This document shows, one piece after another, positions 1 to 6,063 of a stretch of 7,405 bases of DNA. The position numbers and the translations under genes are program-made. The stretch spans positions 1-7,405 of the forward strand of contig JAPUHZ010000067.1 in the NCBI GenBank assembly GCA_027297485.1, given 5' to 3'. The notes under the pieces were generated by a model. It worked only from the letters and a program-made list of their open reading frames with translations, ran no database searches and was not told the origin of the DNA. Source of the stretch: Deltaproteobacteria bacterium (GTDB lineage: Bacteria > Desulfobacterota_B > Binatia > UBA9968). Within the stretch, counting starts at the first letter, position 1. Each line of letters opens with the position of its first letter.

Positions 1-90
1 CTTCTGGAGACTCTCTGCGAAGGTTTAGAGACCGCGGCCAGGGGGAGGGATTGTGGAAAGGATCAAAGGAAAGGACCATTTTAGATTTTT

Positions 91-96
91 GGAGGA
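91..96 (+). promoter_or_regulatory. Shine-Dalgarno site of the methyltransferase gene
   Basis: GGAGGA lies six bases before the ATG at 103. It is a near-perfect ribosome binding site and fixes this start. Confidence 0.8.
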
Positions 97-102
97 ACTT
101 TA

Positions 103-834
103 ATGACGACAGGTCGTCGCCCTGGATACAAAAGCTACCCTGATCTTGAGCCCTATACCTCGCCGAATCTTTATGGAGACCCGAAAGAGGATTTTAAAAC
201 CATTGGCGCAAGACTAAAATCACTACTTGATCTCCACCAGGTTTATGAGGTCGCTGATCTGGGCTGTGGAAACGGCGCTCTTCTTTACTATCTGCATCAG
301 CAATATCCCCACTGGAAACTATACGGTTATGATTTTACATCGGAGTATATCGAGACGGCGCAAAGGTTTGAGGGGCTCAAGGGCGTCAATTTTTTTCACC
401 AGGACTTTCTGCAACTAAAGGGAACTTTCGACGTAGTGCTCTCCACTTGTTTGCTATCTGTCTTTAAAGATATTCGAAAACCGCTAAAAAAAATGCTCGG
501 TCTCTGCCGCAAAGGTGGATGGATCCTCGGAACCGGTCTATTTAACCCGTTTGATATAGAGGTTCGAGTCGAATTTTGCGATAACACTCACCCCCGAACC
601 CGGGGTCAGTGGAGAACAGATTTCAACCGCCATTCCCAACAATCCATTCGAAATCTATTCGCGAATAAAGTCCAATCCATCGAGTTTGAAGAATGCCCCT
701 TCGGCGTGGAAATTGCTCCGGATCCCAAAAACCCAATACGGGTCTGGACCGTCAAGAACGAACAGGATCAAAACCTCCTGATAAACGGTGCCAAGCAGAT
801 CTGCAATCAAACACTACTAATCATAAGAAAGTGA
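103..834 (+). CDS. Class I SAM-dependent methyltransferase
   Basis: A 243-residue cytosolic methyltransferase that would transfer a methyl group from S-adenosylmethionine; the acceptor cannot be told from sequence. The Rossmann-fold motif I is VADLGCGNGA at residues 50-59. An acidic residue ending strand 2 (D77 in GYDFTS) should bind the ribose. FHQDF at 98-102 fits the adenine-contacting loop, and FDVVLS at 109-114 is the motif IV strand. GGWILGTG at 138-145 fits the usual post-motif strand. The ATG is supported by GGAGGA at 91-96, six bases upstream. The gene converges on the amidotransferase gene with a 22-base gap. In this setting, methylation of a sugar or of a glycan end is a reasonable guess, but it is only context. 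The coding sequence looks more AT-rich than the neighbouring amidotransferase gene (57 of 120 bases G+C at 241-360), as expected for a separately acquired cassette gene. Fold assignment is firm; the substrate is unknown. Confidence 0.85.
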   Translation: MTTGRRPGYKSYPDLEPYTSPNLYGDPKEDFKTIGARLKSLLDLHQVYEVADLGCGNGALLYYLHQQYPHWKLYGYDFTSEYIETAQRFEGLKGVNFFHQDFLQLKGTFDVVLSTCLLSVFKDIRKPLKKMLGLCRKGGWILGTGLFNPFDIEVRVEFCDNTHPRTRGQWRTDFNRHSQQSIRNLFANKVQSIEFEECPFGVEIAPDPKNPIRVWTVKNEQDQNLLINGAKQICNQTLLIIRK

Positions 835-856
835 TTGATTGGGCACGAGGCCCTGA

Positions 857-1996
857 TTAACCGAGCTGGGGGTCCTCTGGCCAGGGAAAATCTGGGATGA
901 GAAAGTCCTGAATCACCCATTTCCCATTGCGGCGGGTCCAGATGTCGCGGTTCCGAAAGGACTCGATGATTCGAAAATACTCCGATACTGAAATACCCAG
1001 GTAATCGCAAAACAATCGAATGTCGTCCCATGGCGTTTCATCGCCGCGGTCCTTGAGAACAGCAATGGCGTCTTTACGGGTCATACGCCCGTTGCGGATC
1101 TCGATGGAGAGATTGTCCCAGCTACGAGTGATACCAAACTTCTGCCACTTTGGATGGTGATGGATTGCGATGAAATCATCATCGATGTTGACGAAGTCGT
1201 AATGTCCCACACGGGCACCCTCGGGCCGAGCCTTGAAACCATGGCGCATGGCCGTTCGTAGGGTGATCTCCACATCCCATGGAAAATAGTAACCGAGAAA
1301 TAAGCTATTGATTCCCTTCGCCTGTAGCACTTCGTCAGAAGGGAAGAAAAACGGTGTAAGATCGCGTCGTGTTAACTCCTCGTCAACCCAGTCCTCTGCG
1401 GTGGTGCCTTCAGTTACCCCAAAGGCCTTCAGCCAGCGGCGGTCAAGGTTTGCCCCGATGAGGCTCTCATCCTCGCTGCCATACTCAAAACCCGTATTTT
1501 CTCCATAGATCACGAGCGGGATGTCGTAGGATACTGCGAGGTTGGCCGGAACACCCCAAAGGGCCATATGCGTCACCAGTCCAGGGATGCCCGTTCTGCT
1601 CAGCGCCTTATAGATAAAGCGGCGTTCCACCTCCGGATTGACGCGGAAGTCGATGTGATCAACACCGATCTTCACCAGATTGCGTAGGTTCTGTTCTCCA
1701 TGGGTCGTTCGTCCCGGGTAGGCATAGGTCACGCAAAGGGGATGCATACCGTATTCAAGGCAAGTCACCACCTGCCAATAACTGTCCTTCCCTCCACTGA
1801 CAGGGATAACGCAGTCGTAGCGAGCACCGCGGGCCTTCGCCCGTTCCACCACCTGACGGAAGGCTCCCTCACGGGCTCCCCAGTCCATGGTCGGCTTGCT
1901 AAGGACATTGCGGCATCCGTTGCAGACACCGTCTGGGCCAATGGATACGCCTGGACGAGTCTCAGGGAGGATACATTTCTGACAGTAGCGGGGCAT
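857..1996 (-). CDS. N-acetyl sugar amidotransferase (PseA/WbpG family)
   Basis: A PP-loop ATP pyrophosphatase-type enzyme. Characterised relatives (PseA of Campylobacter, WbpG of Pseudomonas) convert an acetamido group of a sugar into acetamidino. Numbering from the ATG at 1996 (379 residues), the N-terminus carries two CxxC pairs (C5/C8 and C25/C28), probably a metal site. The PP-loop SGGKDS is at 67-72. YGENTGFEYG at 164-173 and HHHPKWQKFG at 279-288 sit where the family has conserved blocks, and the following TRSWDNLSIEIR continues the family pattern. A longer reading frame begins with TTG at 2002, but AGGAG at 2005-2009 is 8 bases from the ATG at 1996 and only 2 from the TTG, so I chose the ATG. 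The gene follows the FAD oxidoreductase by 20 bases and is presumably co-transcribed. WbpG works with HisH- and HisF-like partners; neither is in this window. PseI nearby makes acetamidino-pseudaminate a sensible product, but a bacillosamine- or mannuronate-type sugar is also possible. Confidence 0.88.
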   Translation of the reverse strand: MPRYCQKCILPETRPGVSIGPDGVCNGCRNVLSKPTMDWGAREGAFRQVVERAKARGARYDCVIPVSGGKDSYWQVVTCLEYGMHPLCVTYAYPGRTTHGEQNLRNLVKIGVDHIDFRVNPEVERRFIYKALSRTGIPGLVTHMALWGVPANLAVSYDIPLVIYGENTGFEYGSEDESLIGANLDRRWLKAFGVTEGTTAEDWVDEELTRRDLTPFFFPSDEVLQAKGINSLFLGYYFPWDVEITLRTAMRHGFKARPEGARVGHYDFVNIDDDFIAIHHHPKWQKFGITRSWDNLSIEIRNGRMTRKDAIAVLKDRGDETPWDDIRLFCDYLGISVSEYFRIIESFRNRDIWTRRNGKWVIQDFLIPDFPWPEDPQLG

Positions 1997-2004
1997 TACC
2001 AATT

Positions 2005-2009
2005 CTCCT
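2005..2009 (-). promoter_or_regulatory. Shine-Dalgarno site that decides the amidotransferase start
   Basis: On the minus strand this reads AGGAG. It is 8 bases from the ATG at 1996 and only 2 bases from the in-frame TTG at 2002, which favours the ATG. Confidence 0.7.
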
Positions 2010-2016
2010 GCAGCAC

Positions 2017-3408
2017 TCAGGGATGCTCGGCTAACACGCGGGTGACCTGCTGGAGATACAGAGGCACGCTGCCGTTGATATTGCGGTTTTGCATTGTGGG
2101 CGCCACCGGGTGGATGTTTGATTCAGGCATCAGGAGGCTAGGGTCTGCATCACAACATTCCTGTCCCTCAGCTCCAAAGCTGTTATAATGCATGCGAAAA
2201 TTACGAAAGTCAAAAGTCTCCAATTTATGCCTGTCACCCAGCAGGCCAAGCCGCTTCAGGTCGGAAAGCCATTTCTGCTGCCAATATTGTAGTTCCAAAG
2301 GGAGACTCCCATGGGCCACAGGAAAGGCAAACTCCAACTGTAAGAGAGGTGCATTGGTCTGGGCGAACTTGCCTGGGAAACTAATACGGTCGATGTGAAA
2401 AGACGGATCACCGATGAGGAGTTCATTGTACTCACTATCGGCTGGTTCGCTGAAGCGGAAGCTTCCAAGCAGCATGTTGTCCGTGGCCAGATTTTGCACC
2501 GGTATGTTCAGCAATTGACAAAGTGAAGGCCAGGCGGCACACCAAAAAATATGACGGGACTCAAACTGCCGGCCCTTTGCCCGCAGCCAATTGATCCTGT
2601 GAGTACCTGGCTCTAATTCGAAGTGTAAATCGGGGATATCGGTAAGCACTTCCACGTTGGGACGTAATTTCTCAAGAAAGGCATTCGCAAAACTGGCAAA
2701 ACCGCCCTCTGTGGGGTACAGAATGTACTGCTCTTCTCCACGCCGCAGCCGATCATGAAAGGCACGAGATTCCTGACCCGTGACAAGACTACGCTGTGAC
2801 CGGGGAAACATCCATGGGTAGATATTGGTCAGGAGTCGTGCTTCCTCCACACCCAGGTCCTTGTGGCGCTGCTCGCATCGGTAGGAAGGCAGGACTTCGT
2901 CGAAGATGAAGTCTGAATATTTGCCATAGTACTTACGCAACCGCTCGCGGGTTGGGAGATCGGTGCCGAGATCATCCTTGAGTTCACCGTCTGGTAGTAG
3001 CTTGCGGAGCTCTTCTGGCATGTCACTGGGGATTGGATTGTAAGGCATCGCTTGACCACGCAGCACCATGCCCCTTTTTAAAGGGACCCGGTTTACCTTC
3101 CCTCCCATCACATGGGTAAACAACCTGGTAGTCAGTTCTGACCGCATGTAGTCTAAAACATGCATGCCAAGGTCAAAGGTACTGCCATCCGGCGTGGTAA
3201 AGGAGGCATTTGCGCCGCCGATGCGGGCTGACCGCTCAAGCACAACGCTACGGTAGCCCAGATGCCCAAGGAGATAGGCAGTCACCAAGCCGCTGAGGTT
3301 GCCCCCGACGACTATAGCGTCAACGGTTTCACTATTGGGTTGGGACATCCCTGAATCGTGCTCGAGGTTGGCGGACATCGATGATTCGTGTGGTAAACTC
3401 TGTACCAC
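2017..3408 (-). CDS. FAD-dependent NAD(P)-binding oxidoreductase, UDP-galactopyranose mutase / protoporphyrinogen oxidase-like
   Basis: A 463-residue flavoprotein-type enzyme. The dinucleotide-binding strand is DAIVVGGNLSGLVTAYLL at 30-47. A ribose-binding acidic residue ends strand 2 (E58 in VVLERS), followed by RIGG at 62-65. The segment FDLGMHVLDY at 79-88 resembles the block after the FAD motif in UDP-galactopyranose mutases and amine-oxidase-like flavoenzymes. YPTEGGFASFANAF at 231-244 matches the substrate-domain segment often seen in protoporphyrinogen-oxidase-like proteins. The usual GxGxxG reads GGNLSG, so the second glycine is Asn37. The start is uncertain: GTG at 3408 (weak GGTG seven bases upstream) is the first possible start after an in-frame stop, and ATGs at 3378 and 3348 are alternatives because the first ~28 residues lie outside the fold. 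It precedes the amidotransferase gene by 20 bases. The substrate is not recognisable; a sugar or lipid-linked sugar is inferred from context only. Confidence 0.75.
   Translation of the reverse strand: MVQSLPHESSMSANLEHDSGMSQPNSETVDAIVVGGNLSGLVTAYLLGHLGYRSVVLERSARIGGANASFTTPDGSTFDLGMHVLDYMRSELTTRLFTHVMGGKVNRVPLKRGMVLRGQAMPYNPIPSDMPEELRKLLPDGELKDDLGTDLPTRERLRKYYGKYSDFIFDEVLPSYRCEQRHKDLGVEEARLLTNIYPWMFPRSQRSLVTGQESRAFHDRLRRGEEQYILYPTEGGFASFANAFLEKLRPNVEVLTDIPDLHFELEPGTHRINWLRAKGRQFESRHIFWCAAWPSLCQLLNIPVQNLATDNMLLGSFRFSEPADSEYNELLIGDPSFHIDRISFPGKFAQTNAPLLQLEFAFPVAHGSLPLELQYWQQKWLSDLKRLGLLGDRHKLETFDFRNFRMHYNSFGAEGQECCDADPSLLMPESNIHPVAPTMQNRNINGSVPLYLQQVTRVLAEHP
3343..3390 (-). repeat. Imperfect 30-base direct duplication at the 5' end of the oxidoreductase gene
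   Basis: On the minus strand CACGAATCATCGATGTCC (3390-3373) and CACGATTCAGGGATGTCC (3360-3343) match at 15 of 18 positions with a 30-base period. The encoded peptides are HESSMSA and HDSGMSQ. Each copy contains an in-frame ATG, so the repeat duplicates a possible start codon ahead of the FAD-binding fold. Confidence 0.5.
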
Positions 3409-3493
3409 CGGCTTACACCCGCAGCTTTTGGGAACTGCCCCTGTAGAGTACCATCAACGACCGAGAGGTTGCTCCACTGGGGGAATCCGTAAC

Positions 3494-3567
3494 ATTCACC
3501 CTGTAAAATAGCGGCTAGAGGTGTCTTTAAAGTCGTGACAGAGAAAATATTATTTCACAGGGTGAAT
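3494..3567. repeat. Inverted repeat, two 17-bp arms around a 40-base centre
   Basis: The left arm ATTCACCCTGTAAAATA (3494-3510) is the reverse complement of the right arm TATTTCACAGGGTGAAT (3551-3567) except for one base. Each arm also contains its own short dyad: TTCACAGGGTGAA (3554-3566) is a 5-bp palindrome around AGG, and TTCACCCTGTAAA (3495-3507) is the same pattern with one mismatch. It could be a pair of operator sites for a dimeric regulator, a cruciform or RNA hairpin in the leader of the oxidoreductase transcript, or the ends of a tiny remnant element. No target-site duplication is evident and no U-tract follows either arm. Confidence 0.7.
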
Positions 3568-3609
3568 CCCCGGGCTTACGGGTTAGGGAGTTCTCTAGTA
3601 CGGGGTAAA

Positions 3610-3636
3610 CGTATAGTCCCTGACCCTTTATGTCAA
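3610..3636 (-). promoter_or_regulatory. Possible sigma-70 type promoter for the oxidoreductase-amidotransferase pair
   Basis: On the minus strand a perfect -35 hexamer TTGACA (3636-3631) is followed after 15 bases by TATACG (3615-3610), a 4-of-6 match to the -10 consensus. The 15-base spacer is shorter than the preferred 17. Transcription would start near 3600 and give a leader of roughly 190 bases that runs through the inverted repeat before the GTG at 3408. Confidence 0.35.
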
Positions 3637-3789
3637 ATGATTGAATTATTTAACTATACCTTTTTGACTTCTGGTAGGCAAAAATCTCCCCATCCGCCGT
3701 GTACGCCAGCGGAAGATTTGTGATAAGGTGCAGTATTGGCTATTGAGGTACATTAGCTGGATGGTGTTGGCTAGGGTTCCCATACTTGC

Positions 3790-4959
3790 ATGAAGATCGC
3801 TCTGGTTCACAAACAGTTCGCCCTCAAAGGGGGAACGGAAATGGTCCTTTACCGTACCGCTGAGGGGTTAAGGGACCGCGGTCACGATGTCCATCTTTTT
3901 TGCGGACAATACAGTATTCCGCCCCCACCGAGAACCTCTGCCCATTGGGTCCCGTGCATGAGGTGGCCCCGTACAGCCCGCCTTTTAACGTTCGCTTATT
4001 TCACCCCTCGAGTGATGGACCGTTACCCCTGTGACGTCATCATGAGTTTCCACCCCCTCCTCGAGCAGGACCTGTTCCGCAGCGGTGGGGGACCCCATCG
4101 GGTTTATATACAAAAGATGTCCAAAAACCGGAGCCTTTGGCGGCAGTTCTGGTACTGGATTAGTCCGTATCACCGTTCCTTAATAGCACTCGAAAAACGT
4201 CAGATGCAGCCGGGTGGATGTCGCAAAATCATTGCAGTTTATCAGCAGGGTAAAAAAGAAATTGTGGACACCTATGGTCTTCCGGAGGAAAAAGTGGGGG
4301 TCATTCACAACGGTGTAGACCACGAACGATTCCACCCAGAGCGTCGCCTACAGGAAGGGAAAAAGATTCGGGAAAGTCTTGGGATTCCCCTGGACCGACC
4401 CGTGGTGATCTTTGTGGGGACCGGATTTCGTCGTAAGGGTCTCGACCGAATCCTCCGTATTTGGGGTCCAGGTAAGATCCAAGGCGTTTATCTCCTGGTG
4501 GTGGGAGATGACGCAAGGCTCCGCTACTATCGTAGGCGGTGGTCTGGGAACCAGATCATCTTTGTGGGTCCTCAATCACGGGTGGAAGACTATTATGCAG
4601 CCGCAGACCTGCTTGTTTTGCCTACCATCCATGATGCCTTCGGCAATGTGGTTCTCGAAGCCCTCTCCTCCGGACTTCCCGTGGTAACCGTTGCAGGACT
4701 TGGCTCCACGGATCAGCTCAATGGTGACCTAACAGAGGGAATCCTAACCGATCCCGATGATCCTGAGGAACTCAAGAGCAGAATCCTGCGGCAATTGGAT
4801 AAGAGTCGATGGCCTAGCCTCTCCAGGGCTGCCCGGCAGGTGGCGGAGAAATATTCTTGGGCAAAGTATTTTAAAGAACTCGAGATGGAACTGAACGGTC
4901 TCGCCAAAAACTATGAATCCTATCCTGAGATAGCCCGACTCGAGGAAGTCCGGTCATAG
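3790..4959 (+). CDS. Glycosyltransferase family 4 (GT-B fold, WaaG-like)
   Basis: A 389-residue GT4 glycosyltransferase that would transfer a sugar from a nucleotide donor onto a growing glycan or lipid-linked acceptor at the cytoplasmic face of the membrane. MKIALVHKQF opens the first strand of the N-terminal domain, followed by the glycine loop GGTEMV at 14-19. IIAVYQQGKKEIVDTYG (147-163) and VIHNGVDHERFHP (171-183) are the typical hinge between the two domains. The donor-binding domain shows FVGTGFRRKGLDR at 208-220 and HDAFGNVVLEALSSGLPVV at 281-299; the usual EX7E pair appears as D282 and E290. The overall pattern is closest to lipopolysaccharide core transferases such as WaaG, but the sugar cannot be assigned. 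The ATG is exactly where the fold begins, although no strong ribosome binding site precedes it. It is the only plus-strand gene between two minus-strand blocks, and it ends 11 bases from the end of glycosyltransferase B. Confidence 0.9.
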   Translation: MKIALVHKQFALKGGTEMVLYRTAEGLRDRGHDVHLFCGQYSIPPPPRTSAHWVPCMRWPRTARLLTFAYFTPRVMDRYPCDVIMSFHPLLEQDLFRSGGGPHRVYIQKMSKNRSLWRQFWYWISPYHRSLIALEKRQMQPGGCRKIIAVYQQGKKEIVDTYGLPEEKVGVIHNGVDHERFHPERRLQEGKKIRESLGIPLDRPVVIFVGTGFRRKGLDRILRIWGPGKIQGVYLLVVGDDARLRYYRRRWSGNQIIFVGPQSRVEDYYAAADLLVLPTIHDAFGNVVLEALSSGLPVVTVAGLGSTDQLNGDLTEGILTDPDDPEELKSRILRQLDKSRWPSLSRAARQVAEKYSWAKYFKELEMELNGLAKNYESYPEIARLEEVRS

Positions 4960-4970
4960 AGAAATGCAGC

Positions 4971-6047
4971 TCAGCACAAGGCCCCTCCATATTCGGCCAA
5001 CAGACAGTTGACCGTAGTGTCAATATGGAATTGGCGACGAATGTTTTGTTGCTGCCTTGCTAGATCAAAGTCAACGCTCTTCCAGTTGGTCACCAATTTT
5101 GCGAAGGCATGAGCCAGGGTTTGAGGATTTTCCGGCTCAAAGAGCAAGCATTCATTTTCAACGACTTTCTCTATAACTCCGGTACGACTCGAAAGAAGGG
5201 GGATCCCTGCAGCAATGACCTCAAGGGCGGCCATTCCAAAGGTCTCCCCGCGGGAGGCGTTGATCACCAGTTCATATTTCCGCGTGAGCTCCTTAAAATT
5301 GTCATGATGCCCAATGAAATTTAAGAAAAACCTGCTGAAATTCTGCGAAGTCTTCAACCAAGTCGGCTTTTGGCCTGTGAAGTCCAACGTCATGGGATGT
5401 AGATCATTTTGATCCCGTAAGATCCAAAGTGCCTCGATCACGTCTTGCCAACCTTTTCTAGCAGATGGGTTTCCTAGGACCAGGACTTTGCTTGGGTTCG
5501 AGGTGGGAATTTTAGGGTGTAAAAACTCCTCATCCGTAAGCCCATTATTGACCACAATCACATTTTTCTTAATATCCCAAACCTTGACCGCCTCTTTCAA
5601 CTGGTCACTTTCTACCATAACAAGATCCGACCGATCACACCGATATTTAAAGTAATCCTCGCTTTTCATAGTGGGTGTTCTTAACATGAGACTGCTTTTG
5701 GCATTCAAGAATTCGGCCACTGCAAGGGTGCGCAGGGCTTCCGGGTGGTCATTGCCTTGAACAATAGGGGGAGAAACTCCGAGTTGGTCAAGCTTTTCTT
5801 TGACTCTTTTTGTGAAGGACCGATTATTGTAGATGTATCCGTAAAGCGATCTCGAGCTGGGAAAGAGTGTTCGCAGAACTTGGATACCGTTTTGTTGGCA
5901 TTCTCTTGTCAGCCACCCGTCCTCCGAGATCAGCAGAATGGGATCCAAGGCCCTTTCTTTAAGTTTTCTAAGGACTCTGGCTAGACAGTACTGGGCACCG
6001 GCTTTGTGAGACAATTTCTGAATGAATAATACGTTTTTTGGATCCAA
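4971..6047 (-). CDS. Glycosyltransferase family 4 (GT-B fold)
   Basis: A GT4 enzyme of 358 residues if it starts with the TTG at 6047, which gives DPKNVLFIQKLS right at the first strand of the fold. A longer frame opens with ATG at 6134 but would overlap the PseI coding sequence by 71 bases and add 29 residues with no glycosyltransferase character. GAGG at 6065-6062, at the end of pseI, is a possible ribosome binding site about 14 bases from the TTG, rather far. Numbering from the TTG, the donor domain contains VLVLGNPSARKGWQDVIEAL at 188-207, and the catalytic EX7E motif is intact in NASRGETFGMAALEVIAAG at 263-281 (E268 and E276). It follows pseI by 16 bases, so it probably belongs to the same transcript and may transfer the nonulosonate or a neighbouring residue (inference). 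The gene appears AT-rich compared with pseI (52 of 120 bases G+C in two sampled lines). Confidence 0.85.
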   Translation of the reverse strand: MDPKNVLFIQKLSHKAGAQYCLARVLRKLKERALDPILLISEDGWLTRECQQNGIQVLRTLFPSSRSLYGYIYNNRSFTKRVKEKLDQLGVSPPIVQGNDHPEALRTLAVAEFLNAKSSLMLRTPTMKSEDYFKYRCDRSDLVMVESDQLKEAVKVWDIKKNVIVVNNGLTDEEFLHPKIPTSNPSKVLVLGNPSARKGWQDVIEALWILRDQNDLHPMTLDFTGQKPTWLKTSQNFSRFFLNFIGHHDNFKELTRKYELVINASRGETFGMAALEVIAAGIPLLSSRTGVIEKVVENECLLFEPENPQTLAHAFAKLVTNWKSVDFDLARQQQNIRRQFHIDTTVNCLLAEYGGALC

Positions 6048-6063
6048 GGTGCGATTCCAATCC

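Larger units (their letters stand above)
3409..3789. other. Intergenic region between divergent genes
   Basis: These 381 bases separate the divergently transcribed oxidoreductase and glycosyltransferase A genes. They hold a long inverted repeat (3494-3567), an AT-rich stretch around 3601-3665 (22 of 60 bases G+C at 3601-3660) and a candidate minus-strand promoter (3610-3636). A second, shorter inverted pair, GTATAGT (3611-3617) and ACTATAC (3653-3659), flanks the AT-rich stretch. An open frame from GTG at 3535 to 3723 has no ribosome binding site, begins inside the inverted repeat and resembles no protein I recognise, so I do not call it a gene. No RNA gene or intact mobile element is visible. 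Confidence 0.6.

Noticed and set aside
1..84. Possible C-terminal end of an upstream plus-strand gene, open in frame 1 to a TAG at 82-84
   Set aside because: Only 27 residues with no recognisable motif. Another frame is also open beyond this point, so the reading frame cannot be decided.
841..853. GGGC-acgag-GCCC hairpin between the convergent methyltransferase and amidotransferase genes
   Set aside because: The stem is only 4 bp and no T-tract follows on either strand, so it is not a convincing terminator.
1700..2188. 162-residue plus-strand open frame across the amidotransferase and oxidoreductase genes
   Set aside because: It is antisense to two well-supported genes and its translation shows no domain; a shadow frame.
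3535..3723. 62-residue open frame starting with GTG in the intergenic region
   Set aside because: It has no ribosome binding site, starts inside the inverted repeat and has no recognisable domain. It is most likely a chance frame.
3719..3748. Possible plus-strand promoter (TTGTGA, 17-base spacer, TATTGA) for glycosyltransferase A
   Set aside because: The hexamers match consensus at only 4 and 3 of 6 positions, which is too weak to annotate.
3409..3789. CRISPR array, RNA gene or riboswitch in the only large intergenic region
   Set aside because: There are no regularly spaced direct repeats, no tRNA-like cloverleaf, and no conserved aptamer pattern that I recognise.
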